A stretch of 64,000 bases of DNA. Origin: Aeromicrobium fastidiosum. GTDB taxonomy: Bacteria > Actinomycetota > Actinomycetes > Propionibacteriales > Nocardioidaceae. The stretch covers positions 2,356,001 to 2,420,000 of the forward strand of contig NZ_JAGIOG010000001.1 of NCBI RefSeq assembly GCF_017876595.1. Direction: 5' to 3'. The notes below the pieces were generated by a model. That model was not told the origin of the DNA, did not search any database, and saw only the letters and a program-made list of their open reading frames with translations. Both the position numbers and the translations under genes were made by a program. Position 1 is the first letter of the stretch. The number at the start of each line of letters is the position of its first letter. Shown here one piece after another: positions 52,231 through 62,189 of this stretch.

Positions 52231-53691
52231 GTGCCCTCGCTCGACGACATCGCGCAGTTCCAGACGTCCCTGACGTCCGACGACGTCGCGTGGCTGCACG
52301 CCCTGGTCACCGACTGGCAGATCATCGCCGACCTGTCGTTCTCCGACCTCGTGCTGTGGGTGCCCGACGCCGAGGCCAAGGGCATGTGGGCCGGTGCGCA
52401 GATCCGACCGACGACCGGTCCGACGACGCTGCTCGAGGACGTCGCGGGCACGTTCCTGCCCAGCAAGGCCGCGGGCGAGCACCCGGTGGAGAAGGCGCTG
52501 ACGACGGGCCGGGTCGTGCCCGAGCACCTGGAGGAGCAGGCCGACGGCACCCGCGTCCTGGTCGAGGCCATCCCGGTGCGTCGCGCGGGCACGACGATCG
52601 GCGTCATCGCCCGGCGCAGCAGCGAGACGGGCCTGCGCACCGCGAGCACGCTCGAGCGGGCCTACTTCGAGGCCGCCGGCGAGCTGGGTGCCATGATCCG
52701 CCGCGGCGAGTTCCCGGTGCCCGGTGCCCGCTCGGACCTGGCCGACTCGCTGCGGGTCGGCGACGGGTTCATCCGCACCGACGTGCGGGGGGTCGTGCGC
52801 TACACCAGCCCCAACGCGCTGTCCGCGTACCGCCGGCTGGGGCTGACCGGCGACCTCGTCGGCACCCACCTGGGCGACGTCACGACGGGCCTGGTGGGCC
52901 GCCGTCCGACCGACCGCGGTGCCCGTGGCGTGCTCAGCGGCCGCGAGGCGTCCGAGGCCGAGATCGAGAACGCCAACGCCTCGCTCCTGGTGCGCACGAT
53001 CCCGCTGCGGTCGTCCGGCCAGCGCAGCGGATCGCTGATCCTCCTGCGGGACGTCACCGAGCTGCGCCTGCGCGAGCGCGAGCTGGTGTCGAAGGACGCG
53101 ACGATCCGCGAGATCCACCACCGGGTCAAGAACAACCTGCAGACCGTCGCGGCGCTGCTGCGGCTGCAGGGACGTCGCACCGAGAATCCCGAGGCGCGGG
53201 CGGCGCTCGAGGAGGCGGTGCGACGCGTCGGCTCGATCGCGCTGGTGCACGAGACGCTCAGCCAGTCGTTCAGCGACTTCGTGGCGTTCGACGAGATCGC
53301 CGACCGCCTGCTCCACACGGTGCTCGACGTGTCGAACGGCCCGGCCGGGGCCAACCTGGTGCGGCCCGAGCGGTTCGGCTCGTTCGGGCTGCTGCCGGGC
53401 GAGATCGCCACGCCCCTGTCGATGGTGCTGACCGAGCTGATCCAGAACGCGTCGGCGCACGCCTACGACGAGTCGGGCGGCACGCTGACGCTCGCGGTCA
53501 ACCGCATCCGCGACAAGGTGCGGCTGCGGGTCAGCGACGACGGCATGGGCCTGCCCGACGACTTCGACGCGTCCCGCAGCCTGGGGCTGTCGATCGTGAC
53601 GACGCTCGTCGAGGGCGAGCTGGGCGGGTCGCTACGGTTCGAGCCCCGGGTCGGTGGCGGCACCACGGTCGCCATCTCGCTGACCGTCTGA
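52231..53691 (+). CDS. pdtaS: sensor histidine kinase PdtaS
   Basis: A 486-residue cytosolic kinase. An N-terminal GAF (~1-150) and a PAS-like domain (~160-280) precede a HisKA_2 domain, EIHHRVKNNLQTVAALL, with the phospho-acceptor histidine at about 296-297, then the HATPase block ELIQNASAHAYDESGG, DDGMGLP and SLGLSIVTTLVEGELGG. In mycobacteria PdtaS phosphorylates the ANTAR antiterminator PdtaR. TACGCT (52219-52224) lies 6 bases before the GTG, so it is probably leaderless. The opposite neighbour is whiB1, as in mycobacteria. Confidence 0.92.
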   Translation: MPSLDDIAQFQTSLTSDDVAWLHALVTDWQIIADLSFSDLVLWVPDAEAKGMWAGAQIRPTTGPTTLLEDVAGTFLPSKAAGEHPVEKALTTGRVVPEHLEEQADGTRVLVEAIPVRRAGTTIGVIARRSSETGLRTASTLERAYFEAAGELGAMIRRGEFPVPGARSDLADSLRVGDGFIRTDVRGVVRYTSPNALSAYRRLGLTGDLVGTHLGDVTTGLVGRRPTDRGARGVLSGREASEAEIENANASLLVRTIPLRSSGQRSGSLILLRDVTELRLRERELVSKDATIREIHHRVKNNLQTVAALLRLQGRRTENPEARAALEEAVRRVGSIALVHETLSQSFSDFVAFDEIADRLLHTVLDVSNGPAGANLVRPERFGSFGLLPGEIATPLSMVLTELIQNASAHAYDESGGTLTLAVNRIRDKVRLRVSDDGMGLPDDFDASRSLGLSIVTTLVEGELGGSLRFEPRVGGGTTVAISLTV

Positions 53692-53712
53692 CGGCCCGCA
53701 CGGGCATACAAA

Positions 53713-53742
53713 GAACCCCGCGGCCGTCAGGCCACGGGGTTC
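53713..53742. terminator. bidirectional stem-loop between pdtaS and whiB1
   Basis: GAACCCCGCGGCC (53713-53725) pairs with GGCCACGGGGTTC (53730-53742) around GTCA, with one mismatch. It lies between convergent pdtaS and whiB1 stops and can end both. Confidence 0.8.
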
Positions 53743-53760
53743 ACCGATACGTGCGTGTGC

Positions 53761-54012
53761 TCAGGCGGTACGGATACGTGCCCGAGCATTGCGACGCTTC
53801 AGCGTTCGACGTTCGTCTTCGCTCAAGCCTCCCCACACACCGTGATCCTGTCCGGACTCCAGTGCCCACTGAAGGCACTGCTCGCGGACATCACAGCGGC
53901 GGCATACGACCTTGGCCTCTTCGATCTGCAAGATGGCGGGACCCGTGTTGCCGATGGGGAAGAAGAGCTCAGGATCCTCATCGAGGCATGCCGACTTGTG
54001 GCGCCAGTCCAT
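53761..54012 (-). CDS. whiB1: WhiB1 iron-sulfur regulator
   Basis: An 83-residue Wbl protein with the four cluster cysteines C9, C37, C40 and C46 (VCRRCDVREQC), the GVWGG turn at ~59-63, and the basic DNA-contact tail LKRRNARARIRTA. WhiB1 is an essential 4Fe-4S protein that senses nitric oxide and contacts the principal sigma factor. AAGGAG precedes the ATG. It sits convergent with pdtaS as in mycobacteria. Confidence 0.96.
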   Translation of the reverse strand: MDWRHKSACLDEDPELFFPIGNTGPAILQIEEAKVVCRRCDVREQCLQWALESGQDHGVWGGLSEDERRTLKRRNARARIRTA

Positions 54013-54089
54013 GGGGACACTCCTTCCCGTTCGGTGTTGCGCCCGTGGCAGGCCTGTTTGGCCTGATCAGGGGCATTGACTCCATGGTT

Positions 54090-54118
54090 TCAATATTTCA
54101 GGTGCTTTACAAGGGCAA
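54090..54118 (-). promoter_or_regulatory. whiB1 promoter
   Basis: On the minus strand TTGCCC (54113-54118) and TATTGA (54090-54095) are a -35/-10 pair with a 17-base spacer. Start would be near 54083, giving a leader of about 70 bases. AT-rich stretches are rare here, which supports the call. Confidence 0.55.
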
Positions 54119-54133
54119 CGACATGCGGCGAAT

Positions 54134-54149
54134 TGTCGGATGAGTCACA
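54134..54149. promoter_or_regulatory. CRP-like site upstream of whiB1
   Basis: TGTCG-GATGAG-TCACA matches TGTGA-N6-TCACA at 8 of 10 positions. Its centre is about 58-59 bases upstream of the inferred whiB1 start, close to the CRP position described at mycobacterial whiB1. The left half-site is weak. Confidence 0.35.
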
Positions 54150-54168
54150 TGGTGCCTACGCTGTCGCC

Positions 54169-54564
54169 GTGACGTCTCCCGGACGGCCGTCGGGAACGGC
54201 CAGAACCCTGCTCCTGATCGTGGCCGTGATCGTGTCGGCGGAGGCGTCGACCTTCGGCGTCCTGGCGGTCCTCGAGCTGCTCGACGTGTCGTCGGACCGT
54301 GTCGGTCTGGGCATCGGCGCGACCCTGTTCCTGCTCGTCGTGGCGGGCGGCCTGCTGTGGGCCGCCTCGCGCGTCGCGGTGGGGGAGGCGTGGGCCAGGA
54401 GCCCCCTGGTGTTCGCCCAGCTCATCCAGCTGGGGCTCGCGTGGAACTTCCGCGGCGACCCCGCGTGGCTCGCGCCGGCCATCGCGGTACCCGCCGTGGT
54501 CGTGCTGGCGTGCCTGCTGGCTCCGCCGGTGACGCGCGCCCTCACCGACGACCAGCCCGTGTGA
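54169..54564 (+). CDS. small integral membrane protein
   Basis: A 131-residue protein with four hydrophobic helices (LLLIVAVIVSAEASTFGVLAVLELL, IGATLFLLVVAGGLLWAAS, PLVFAQLIQLGLAWNF, LAPAIAVPAVVVLACLLAPPV), and a short cytoplasmic tail. No charged pore motif is apparent, and the family is unrecognised. TACGCT (54157-54162) lies 6 bases before the GTG, a leaderless pattern. The gene is divergent from whiB1. Confidence 0.75.
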   Translation: MTSPGRPSGTARTLLLIVAVIVSAEASTFGVLAVLELLDVSSDRVGLGIGATLFLLVVAGGLLWAASRVAVGEAWARSPLVFAQLIQLGLAWNFRGDPAWLAPAIAVPAVVVLACLLAPPVTRALTDDQPV

Positions 54565-54738
54565 CGACCGTCCCATGTCGCGCCTCGGTTGCTGTGCCAG
54601 ACTGAAGAGCGGGCACAACCCGCCTCTCTTTCCGCCCAGGCGGTTCGCTCCAGCTGTGGCCAGACACCGCACCGGCGACCTGATCGGTCCCATCGAGCCC
54701 CGCCAGGACTCCGTCCCCTCGTGAGGAACACGCCCTTC

Positions 54739-55938
54739 ATGGTTGCCACCGACATCGACGTGCACGCCGCCGTCCCCGATCCCGACGACGCCGTCTTCGC
54801 CCTGCACCAGGGCGGCAAGATGAGCATCGCCGCCTCTGTCCCGATCCGGGACGCACACGATCTCTCGCTCGCGTACACGCCGGGCGTCGCCCGGGTGTGC
54901 GAGGCGATAGCGGCCGATCCCGACGTCGCCCACGACTACACGTGGGTCTCCAACACCGTCGCGGTCGTCACCGACGGCACCGCGGTGCTCGGCCTCGGTG
55001 ACATCGGCCCTGCCGCGTCGATGCCGGTCATGGAGGGCAAGGCCATCTTGTTCAAGCAGTTCGGCGGCGTCGACGCGATCCCGATCGCGCTCGACACGAC
55101 CGACGTCGACGAGATCGTCGAGACCGTCGTGCGACTCGCGCCGTCGTTCGGGGGCATCAACCTGGAGGACATCTCCAGCCCGCGGTGCTTCGAGATCGAG
55201 CGTCGTCTCGTCGAGCGCCTCGACATCCCGGTCTTCCACGACGACCAGCACGGCACCGCGGTCGTGACGCTCGCTGCGCTCATCAACTCCGCCCGGCTCA
55301 CCGACCGCGACCTCGAGGACTTCAAGGTCGTGATCTCCGGTGCCGGCGCGGCCGGTGTCGCGATCATGAAGATCCTGCAGTCCGCCGGCGTCCGCAAGAT
55401 CGCCGTGGTCGACCGGGCGGGTGTCATCCACCCGGGTCGTGACGACCTCAACGAGGTCAAGCAGTGGCTCGCCGACCAGACCGCGGGCTGGGCACGCCCC
55501 GGCTCGATCTCCGACGCCCTCGACCAGGCCGACGTCTTCATCGGTGTCTCCGGCGGCACCGTGCCGGAGGAGGCCGTCGCCCGCATGGCACCCGAGGCGA
55601 TCGTCTTCGCGATGGCCAACCCGCACCCCGAGGTGCACCCCGACGTCGCGCACCGGTACGCGCGGGTCGTGGCCACGGGCCGCTCCGACTTCCCCAACCA
55701 GATCAACAACGTGCTGGTCTTCCCGGGCATCTTCCGCGGCGCGCTCGACGTCCGGGCCACGCGCATCTCCGAGGGCATGAAGCTCGCGGCCGCCACGGCG
55801 ATCGCCGACCTGGTGGGCGACGACCTGTCCGAGACCTACGTCATCCCGTCGCCGTTCGACCCCCGCGTCGCCACGGCGGTGGCCCGCGCCGTCACCGACA
55901 CGGCACGGCGCGAGGGTCTGGCCCGCCGCCCGTACTGA
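54739..55938 (+). CDS. NAD(P)-dependent malic enzyme
   Basis: A 399-residue oxidative decarboxylase converting malate to pyruvate, CO2 and NAD(P)H. The N-terminal [17 protein letters not shown] holds the catalytic Tyr, [20 protein letters not shown] the Lys, [19 protein letters not shown] and HDDQHGTA the metal site, and [16 protein letters not shown] the nucleotide-binding loop. Length matches the short bacterial class without phosphotransacetylase fusion. The AGGA at about 10 bases upstream supports ATG 54739. Confidence 0.93.
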   Translation: MVATDIDVHAAVPDPDDAVFALHQGGKMSIAASVPIRDAHDLSLAYTPGVARVCEAIAADPDVAHDYTWVSNTVAVVTDGTAVLGLGDIGPAASMPVMEGKAILFKQFGGVDAIPIALDTTDVDEIVETVVRLAPSFGGINLEDISSPRCFEIERRLVERLDIPVFHDDQHGTAVVTLAALINSARLTDRDLEDFKVVISGAGAAGVAIMKILQSAGVRKIAVVDRAGVIHPGRDDLNEVKQWLADQTAGWARPGSISDALDQADVFIGVSGGTVPEEAVARMAPEAIVFAMANPHPEVHPDVAHRYARVVATGRSDFPNQINNVLVFPGIFRGALDVRATRISEGMKLAAATAIADLVGDDLSETYVIPSPFDPRVATAVARAVTDTARREGLARRPY

Positions 55939-55957
55939 CACCGAGGAGCAGCTCGAC

Positions 55958-56926
55958 ATGTTCGCCGTCTACGCAGGTCAGATCAACCCCAGGGACCCTC
56001 TCTCCGGGCTGGTGGTGGGCGAGCGTCCCGATCCCGAGGTGCCCGAGGGCTGGACGACCGTCACGGTCAAGGCCGCATCGATCAACCACCACGACGTGTG
56101 GAGCCTGCGCGGCGTGGGCCTGGGCGAGGCGTCGCTGCCGATGATCCTCGGCTGCGACGCCGCCGGCTACGACGAGGACGGCAACGAGGTGCTGGTGCAC
56201 GCCGTCATCAGCGATCCGTCGTGGCGCGGCGACGAGACCCTCGATCCGAAGCGGTCGCTGCTGTCGGAGCGTCACCAGGGCACGTTCGCCGAGAAGGTCG
56301 CCGTGCCGACCCGCAACGTCGTGCCCAAGCCGGCGGGCCTGTCGTTCGCCGAGGCGGCGTGCCTGCCGACCGCGTGGCTGACGGCCTATCGCATGCTGTT
56401 CACCCAGTCGGGCCTCAAGCAGGGCGACACCGTGCTGGTGCAGGGTGCCGGCGGCGGCGTCGCGACGGCCGCCATCACCCTGGCCCGGGCGGCAGGCTTC
56501 CGGGTGTGGGCCACGAGCCGCGATGAGGACAAGCGGGCGCGCGCGGTCGAGATCGGGGCCCACGAGGCCTTCGAGTCCGGTGCCAGGCTCCCGGCGAAGG
56601 TCGACGCGGTCATGGAGACCGTCGGCGCGGCCACGTGGTCGCACTCGGTCCGGTCGATGCGCCCCGGCGGCACGATCGTCATCTCGGGTGCCACCTCGGG
56701 CGACGCCCCCTCGCACGCCGAGCTGACCCGCATCTTCTTCCAGCAGATGCGCGTGCACGGCTCCACGATGGGCACGCGCGACGAGCTGCACGCCCTCGCG
56801 CAGTTCATGGACGTCACGGGCACGCGTCCGCTGATCGACCGCGAGATCCCGATGGAGCAGGCTGCCGACGGGCTGCAGAGCGTCATCGACGGCAGCGTCT
56901 TCGGCAAGATCGTCCTGACGCGCTGA
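55958..56926 (+). CDS. zinc-less quinone oxidoreductase-like alcohol dehydrogenase
   Basis: A 322-residue medium-chain dehydrogenase. The NADPH loop VLVQGAGGGVATAAITLARAAG is at ~150, and the front of the fold has KAASINHHDVWSLRG and LGCDAAGYDEDGNEV. The structural-zinc cysteines are missing, as in NADPH:quinone reductases. It may reduce quinones or enones. CGAGGAG precedes the ATG, 19 bases after the malic enzyme stop, so they may be co-transcribed. Confidence 0.9.
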   Translation: MFAVYAGQINPRDPLSGLVVGERPDPEVPEGWTTVTVKAASINHHDVWSLRGVGLGEASLPMILGCDAAGYDEDGNEVLVHAVISDPSWRGDETLDPKRSLLSERHQGTFAEKVAVPTRNVVPKPAGLSFAEAACLPTAWLTAYRMLFTQSGLKQGDTVLVQGAGGGVATAAITLARAAGFRVWATSRDEDKRARAVEIGAHEAFESGARLPAKVDAVMETVGAATWSHSVRSMRPGGTIVISGATSGDAPSHAELTRIFFQQMRVHGSTMGTRDELHALAQFMDVTGTRPLIDREIPMEQAADGLQSVIDGSVFGKIVLTR

Positions 56927-56938
56927 CCCGCTGACGCC

Positions 56939-57673
56939 TCAGTCCTCAGCAAGGGTGTGGCGCAGATAGCGCATCGGGGTGTCGAGGTAGGCGCGGTAGT
57001 GGCGCACGAGCTCGAGCTCGTGCCACGTCGTCTCACGCAGGCCCCAGTCGCCGACCTCGAGGACGCGTGCCCCGGGCAGCGAGGCCAGCACGGGGGAGTG
57101 CGTGGCGCAGAGCACCTGCGCGCCGGACGCTGCGAGGTCGTGCAGGACGCGGATCAGCGTCAGGCTCGACCTGAACGACAAGGCTGCCTCGGGCTCGTCG
57201 AGGCAGTAGAAGCCCGGCGAGTCGAACTTGCGCGTCAGCACCTCGAGGAACGACTCACCGTGACTCATCGCGTGGTAGTCGGTGTCGTTGGGGCCGCCGT
57301 GTGCGTCCATGTAGGTGTACCAGCCGTGCATCGTCTCGGCACGCAGGAAGAACCCCCACCGTCCGGCACCGATGCCGCGCTGCACCTGCAGGTGGTGGTG
57401 CAGCGGCGACTCGGACCCCCGGGTCTCGTGGCGCCCGAAGGCCGTGCCGCCTTCGGGCGACAGTCCGTACGCGGTCGCGACGGCCTCGACGAGCGTCGAC
57501 TTGCCGGAACCGTTCTCGCCGACCAGGAACGTCACGCCGGGCCGCAGGTCGAGGCCGTCGGCCATGACCTGCTGGACGGCCGGGATCGTCAGCGGCCATG
57601 CGCGCGGGTCGTGCGGGATGTCCGGGTGCGGGGACCACGAGACCCGGACGACGGGCGGCTGGTCGAATCTCAT
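56939..57673 (-). CDS. AAA-type ATPase, ABC-like nucleotide domain
   Basis: A 244-residue ATPase. Walker A is FLVGENGSGKSTLVEAVATAYG (~50), a signature-like SHGESFLEVL lies at ~140, Walker B is FYCLDEPEAALSFRS, and the switch histidine is LCATHSPVLASLPG. The layout resembles the AAA_21/OLD-like or RecF-type small ATPases that sense DNA or metabolites. It has no membrane partner, so it is not a transporter. It stands alone on its strand. Confidence 0.85.
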   Translation of the reverse strand: MRFDQPPVVRVSWSPHPDIPHDPRAWPLTIPAVQQVMADGLDLRPGVTFLVGENGSGKSTLVEAVATAYGLSPEGGTAFGRHETRGSESPLHHHLQVQRGIGAGRWGFFLRAETMHGWYTYMDAHGGPNDTDYHAMSHGESFLEVLTRKFDSPGFYCLDEPEAALSFRSSLTLIRVLHDLAASGAQVLCATHSPVLASLPGARVLEVGDWGLRETTWHELELVRHYRAYLDTPMRYLRHTLAED

Positions 57674-57704
57674 GGACCCACCCTGTCAGCCGGGGCGGAC
57701 GAAA

Positions 57705-57745
57705 CCTGATGCACCGTGACCACATACGGGTCACGGTGCATCAGG
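57705..57745. repeat. 41-nt palindromic repeat, copy B
   Basis: CCTGATGCACCGTGACC and GGTCACGGTGCATCAGG are perfectly complementary 17-mers around a 7-base loop. The element resembles copy A at 19793-19833 (31 of 41 bases). Here it lies just beyond the DUF1059-like stop and could double as a terminator for the kgd-side genes. Confidence 0.6.
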
Positions 57746-57764
57746 GTCGGTCAGTCGGGACCAG

Positions 57765-57923
57765 TCAGTCGGGGATGGTCTGAGCCATCTGCAGGATCAT
57801 GCTCGCGGGGTAGGTGCGCCCCTCGTGCGCGGCCTGCAGGTGGGCGTCGACGGTCGTGACGAACTCGTCGTCGGTGCGTCCGACGAGCTGCTCACCGCAG
57901 GGACATGTCAGCGTCTTGGCCAT
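57765..57923 (-). CDS. DUF1059-like small protein
   Basis: A 52-residue protein starting MAKTLTCPCGEQLVGRTDDE, with CPC at residues 7-9 and H28/H33 in the helical part VDAHLQAAH. The C-x-C plus histidine pattern resembles the small DUF1059 family, where a metal or redox role is only suspected. The gene lies 10 bases after the DUF6104 stop on the same strand. Confidence 0.75.
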   Translation of the reverse strand: MAKTLTCPCGEQLVGRTDDEFVTTVDAHLQAAHEGRTYPASMILQMAQTIPD

Positions 57924-57933
57924 GTCGATGAGC

Positions 57934-58110
57934 CTACTCGTCCTCGTCGTCGAGGCGGGCGAGCCAGGTGGCCAGGCGCTCGACCGGGATCTCGAAGTCG
58001 GGGTTGAGATCGACGAACGTGCTGAGCTGCTCGGCCAGCCAGGCGAAGGTGACCTCTTCGTCACCCCGCCTGGCCTGGAGCTCCTCGATCCCGCGATCGG
58101 TGAAGTACAT
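57934..58110 (-). CDS. DUF6104 family small protein
   Basis: A 58-residue protein beginning MYFTDRGIEELQARRGDEEV and ending in an acidic LDDEDE. The sequence through FAWLAEQLSTFVDLNPDFEIP closely matches the actinobacterial DUF6104 family, regularly found next to the 2-oxoglutarate decarboxylase gene. It starts 19 bases after the kgd stop. Role unknown, perhaps modulating Kgd. Confidence 0.82.
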   Translation of the reverse strand: MYFTDRGIEELQARRGDEEVTFAWLAEQLSTFVDLNPDFEIPVERLATWLARLDDEDE

Positions 58111-58129
58111 CAGCGCTCCTGCAGCGACC

Positions 58130-61100
58130 TCAGGCGAATGCCTGCTGCATCAGGGTCGCCTGCTCCTCGACGTGCCGGCTGTGCGAGCCGACCGAGGGGG
58201 CGGACGACTCCGGACGCGACACGCGCAGCAACGGCAGACCGTCGAACTCGCCGCTGAGGTGCAGTGCGACGTGCGGCCACGGACCCTGGTTGGCGGGCTC
58301 GTCCTGCACCCAGCGCACCTCACGGGCGTTGGGGTACTTGGCCACCTCGGCGTTGAGCTCGGCGACCGGACGCGGGTAGATCTGCTCGAGACGGACGATC
58401 GCGGTGCGCGACTGGCCCGACTCCCGCTTCTCGCGTTCGGCCACGAGGTCCCACGTGACACGACCCGAGCAGATCAGCACGCGCTCGACGGCCGACGGGT
58501 CGGCGATCGTGTCATCGCCGATGACGGGACGGAACGAGCCGGTCGTGAAGTCGTCGGGTTGCGAGGCCGCGGCCTTGCTGCGCAGCATCGACTTCGGGGT
58601 GAACACGATCAGCGGACGGTGCTCGCTCTCGAGGTTCTGGCGACGCAGCAGGTGGAAGTACGACGCGGGCGTCGAGGGCTGCGCGACCGTCATGGCGTCG
58701 TCGGCGCACAGCGTCAGGAAGCGCTCGATGCGAGCCGACGAGTGGTCGGGTCCCTGTCCCTCGTAGCCGTGGGGCAGCAGCAGGACGACGCCCGACTTCT
58801 GGCCCCACTTGGTCTCTCCGGCCGAGATGTACTCGTCGATGACCGACTGGGCGCCGTTGACGAAGTCGCCGAACTGCGCCTCCCACACCGTCAGCGCCTC
58901 GGGACGGGCGACCGAGTAGCCGTACTCGAAGCCGAGCGCGGCGTACTCGCTCAGCAGCGAGTCGTACACGTGGAACGTCGCCTGCTCGTCGCCGACGTGC
59001 GACAGCGGGGTCCACTCGTCGGCGTTGGTGCGGTCGATGATCGTCGCGAACCGCGACGAGAACGTGCCGCGGCGGGTGTCCTGGCCGGAGATGCGCACCG
59101 GACGTCCGTCGAGCAGCAGCGAGCCCATCGCGAGGATCTCGCCCGTGCCCCAGTCGATCGGCCCGGCCGAGATGGACTGCGCGCGGCGCTGGAGCTGCGG
59201 CAGGACCTTCGGGTGGACCGTGAAGCCCTCGGGCACGTTGGTGTACGAGTCGGCGATCGCCTTCATGGTCTCGGGCGTGATCGCCGTGACCAGCTCGCCG
59301 GCGTGCTCGGGCTTCTCGGGGTAGTCGGGCGTCCGCGTGTAGTCGAGGTCGGCCGCAGCCTCCTTGACCTCCGCGAAGTTGCGCTCGAGCTGCGCCTGGT
59401 AGTCGGTGAGCGCGACCTCGGCCTCCTCCAGCGTGATGTCGCCACGACCGACCAGGGCCTCGGTGTAGAGCTTGCGCACCGACTTCTTGGCGTTGATCGT
59501 GTCGTACATCAGCGGCTGGGTGAACGAGGGGTCGTCGCCCTCGTTGTGACCGCGGCGGCGGTAGCAGACCAGGTCGATCACGACGTCCTTGTGGAAGGTG
59601 CGCCGGTACTCGTAGGCCAGCTGGGCCACGCGGATGCACGCCTCGGGGTCGTCGCCGTTGACGTGGAACACAGGTGCCTGGATCATGCGGGCGACATCGG
59701 TGCAGTATGTCGACGAGCGCGACGACGACGGGGACGTCGTGAAGCCGACCTGGTTGTTGACGATGAGGTGGATCGTGCCGCCCGTGCGGTAGCCGCGCAG
59801 CTGCGACAGGTTGAGCGTCTCGGCGACGACTCCCTGGCCGGCGAACGCGGCGTCGCCGTGCACGAGGACTGGCAGGACGGGGTAGGCCGCGCCTTGGTTG
59901 AGTCGGTCCTGCTTGGCGCGGGCGATGCCCTCGAGCACGGGGTCGACGACCTCGAGGTGCGAGGGGTTGGCCGCGATCGAGACCTTGACCTTGTCGCCGT
60001 TGCCGGACGTGAACTCACCCTCGACGCCCAGGTGGTACTTGACGTCACCGGAGCCCTGCACCGTGCGAGGGTCGATGTTGCCCTCGAACTCGCGGAAGAC
60101 CTGGCTCGGACGCTTGCCGGCGATGTTGACCAGCGCGTTGAGCCGGCCGCGGTGCGCCATGCCGATGCAGACCTCGTCGAGCTTGTCGGCCGCGGCGGCC
60201 TCGCAGATCTCGTCGAGGAACGGGATCGTGGTCTCGCCGCCCTCGAGGCTGAACCGCTTCTGGCCGACGAACTTGGTCTGCAGGAAGGTCTCGAAGGCCT
60301 CGGCCTGGTTGAGCTTCTGCAGGATGCGCAGCTGCTCCTCGCGCGGCGGCTTGGTGTGCGGACGCTCGATGCGCTCCTGGAACCACTCGCGCTCGGACGG
60401 CTCCTGGATGTGCATGTACTCCAGGCCGATCGTGCGGGCGTAGGAGTCGCGCAGGATGCCCAGGATCTCGCGCAGCTTCATGAAGCGCTTCTCGCTCTTG
60501 AACGAGCCGGTCGCGAACTCACGATCGAGATCCCACAGCGTCAGGCCGTGCGATGCGGTGTCGAGATCGGGGTGGCTGCGGGGCGAGTTGTCGAGCGGGT
60601 TGGTGTCGGCCATCAGGTGGCCGCGCACGCGGAACGCGTGGATCAGCTCGAGGACGCGCGACTGCTTGTGCACCTCGTCGTCGTGGCTGACCGCGATGTC
60701 CTGCGCCCAGCGGATCGGCTCGTACGGGATCTTCAGCGCGCGGAAGATGTCGTCGTAGAAGCCGTCCTCGCCCAGCAGCAGCGCGTGGACGCGCTTGAGG
60801 AACTCGCCGGACTGGGCACCCTGGATGACGCGGTGGTCGTAGGTCGACGTCAGGGTCATCATCTTGCTGATCGCCATCTGCGCCAGCGTGTGCTCGGAGG
60901 CGCCCTGGAACTCGGGCGGGTACTCCATCGAGCCGACGCCGATGATGACGCCCTGCCCTGACATCAGACGCGGCACCGAGTGGTTGGTGCCGATGCCACC
61001 GGGGTTGGTCAGGCTCAGCGTCGTGCCCTGGAAGTCGGAGACCTCGAGCTTGTTGTCGCGCGCCTTGCGCACCATGGTCTCGTAGGCGGACCAGAACTCC

Positions 61101-61948
61101 GCGAAGCTCATGGTCTCGGTGGCCTTGATCGATGGCACGAGGAGGGTGCGTGATCCGTCGGGCTTCTTGAGGTCGATCGCGAGACCGAAGTTGACGTGCT
61201 CGGGCTTGAGCTGGTTGGGCTTGCCCTTCTCGTCGACCTCGTAGCCCGTGTTCATCTCGGGCATGGCCTTGACGGCCTGGACGATCGCGTAGCCGATGAG
61301 GTGCGTGAACGACACCTTGCCGCCGCGGGCGCGGGCGAGGTGGTTGTTGATGACCGTGCGGTTGTCGAAGAGCAGCTTGACCGGCACGGAGCGGACGCTC
61401 GTGGCGGTCGGGACCGTCAGGCTCGCATCCATGTTGGCCACGGTGCGGGCCGCGGCTCCGCGCAGGACGACCTTCTCGACCTCGCCGGGTCCGGAGGGCT
61501 GCTCGGCGGCCTTGGCGGGCTCGCGTCCCTTGTCGGACGCCTTGGCGCTCGACGCGGGCTTGGCGGGGGACGGGTGGCTGCCGTTGGGCGTCGGTGCGGC
61601 GGCCTCGGCGGGCGGGGTGGCGGGGACGGGCTTGACGGGCGCGGGGGAGTCGGGGGCCTTCTCCTCGGGCGGCGTCGCGGTCGCGGGCTCGGTCTTGGCG
61701 GCGGGCGTGACGTCGGAGGCGGGGGACGTCACTGGCGGCGCGGGAGTCGCGGCGGTTGCGGCCGTTGCGGGTGTCGAGCCGTTCGTCGCAGCTCCGTTCA
61801 GACCGGCACCGTCACCGGTCTCGAAGAAGGTGACCCAGGTGTCGTCGACCGAGGAGGGATCCTCCCGGTAGCGGTCGTGCATCTCTTCGACGAGCCACTG
61901 GTTCGTGCCGAAATCAGGGGTTGGATGGTCTTGGGAGGACTCGGCCAC
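58130..61948 (-). CDS. kgd: multifunctional 2-oxoglutarate decarboxylase/dehydrogenase (E1/E2 fusion)
   Basis: A 1,272-residue fusion. Residues 1-45 are the E1-type N-terminal peptide ([20 protein letters not shown]), ~46-130 a Pro/Ala-rich linker, ~145-375 a dihydrolipoyl succinyltransferase core with the catalytic [16 protein letters not shown], and ~400-1272 the E1 ThDP domain ([27 protein letters not shown] and NQVGFTTSP motifs). It decarboxylates 2-oxoglutarate, and with lipoyl partners makes succinyl-CoA; the lipoyl domain is missing as usual. The start is GTG. Confidence 0.96.
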   Translation of the reverse strand: MAESSQDHPTPDFGTNQWLVEEMHDRYREDPSSVDDTWVTFFETGDGAGLNGAATNGSTPATAATAATPAPPVTSPASDVTPAAKTEPATATPPEEKAPDSPAPVKPVPATPPAEAAAPTPNGSHPSPAKPASSAKASDKGREPAKAAEQPSGPGEVEKVVLRGAAARTVANMDASLTVPTATSVRSVPVKLLFDNRTVINNHLARARGGKVSFTHLIGYAIVQAVKAMPEMNTGYEVDEKGKPNQLKPEHVNFGLAIDLKKPDGSRTLLVPSIKATETMSFAEFWSAYETMVRKARDNKLEVSDFQGTTLSLTNPGGIGTNHSVPRLMSGQGVIIGVGSMEYPPEFQGASEHTLAQMAISKMMTLTSTYDHRVIQGAQSGEFLKRVHALLLGEDGFYDDIFRALKIPYEPIRWAQDIAVSHDDEVHKQSRVLELIHAFRVRGHLMADTNPLDNSPRSHPDLDTASHGLTLWDLDREFATGSFKSEKRFMKLREILGILRDSYARTIGLEYMHIQEPSEREWFQERIERPHTKPPREEQLRILQKLNQAEAFETFLQTKFVGQKRFSLEGGETTIPFLDEICEAAAADKLDEVCIGMAHRGRLNALVNIAGKRPSQVFREFEGNIDPRTVQGSGDVKYHLGVEGEFTSGNGDKVKVSIAANPSHLEVVDPVLEGIARAKQDRLNQGAAYPVLPVLVHGDAAFAGQGVVAETLNLSQLRGYRTGGTIHLIVNNQVGFTTSPSSSRSSTYCTDVARMIQAPVFHVNGDDPEACIRVAQLAYEYRRTFHKDVVIDLVCYRRRGHNEGDDPSFTQPLMYDTINAKKSVRKLYTEALVGRGDITLEEAEVALTDYQAQLERNFAEVKEAAADLDYTRTPDYPEKPEHAGELVTAITPETMKAIADSYTNVPEGFTVHPKVLPQLQRRAQSISAGPIDWGTGEILAMGSLLLDGRPVRISGQDTRRGTFSSRFATIIDRTNADEWTPLSHVGDEQATFHVYDSLLSEYAALGFEYGYSVARPEALTVWEAQFGDFVNGAQSVIDEYISAGETKWGQKSGVVLLLPHGYEGQGPDHSSARIERFLTLCADDAMTVAQPSTPASYFHLLRRQNLESEHRPLIVFTPKSMLRSKAAASQPDDFTTGSFRPVIGDDTIADPSAVERVLICSGRVTWDLVAEREKRESGQSRTAIVRLEQIYPRPVAELNAEVAKYPNAREVRWVQDEPANQGPWPHVALHLSGEFDGLPLLRVSRPESSAPSVGSHSRHVEEQATLMQQAFA

Positions 61949-61993
61949 AGCCTCGATCGCCTCTTCCGATGTAAGTGCTGGCGCGCAGGGGAA

Positions 61994-62012
61994 AGTGTGC
62001 TCCCCACACTAA
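61994..62012 (-). promoter_or_regulatory. kgd promoter region with inverted repeat
   Basis: AGTGTG-CTCCC-CACACT (61994-62010) is a perfect 6-bp inverted repeat. On the minus strand TAGTGT (62007-62012) is a likely -10 whose transcript would begin near 62000. The palindrome covers the start of transcription, so a repressor or a leader structure is possible. The rest of the 61949-62189 gap shows nothing else clear. Confidence 0.4.
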
Positions 62013-62189
62013 CGCGGCGGGCCAGCCGGTCGCAGGCAGGTCGACAGGCGTGGTGGGTCACATGCGCGCCCCTCGACGTTCGTCCTCGGCGCAGCGGCGA
62101 GACGCCAGATGTGACCGGCATCACCCTTCACCGTCACGTGCGAGTCGCCCTAGGATCGTGACGCCCTGTCGACAACCGAAGGACTTCCC

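Noticed and set aside
57968-60961. Very long open frame (nearly 1,000 codons) opposite kgd on the plus strand
   Set aside because: It is the mirror of a strongly coding GC-rich gene; kgd has all the expected motifs across the same region, and the opposite translation shows no family signature.
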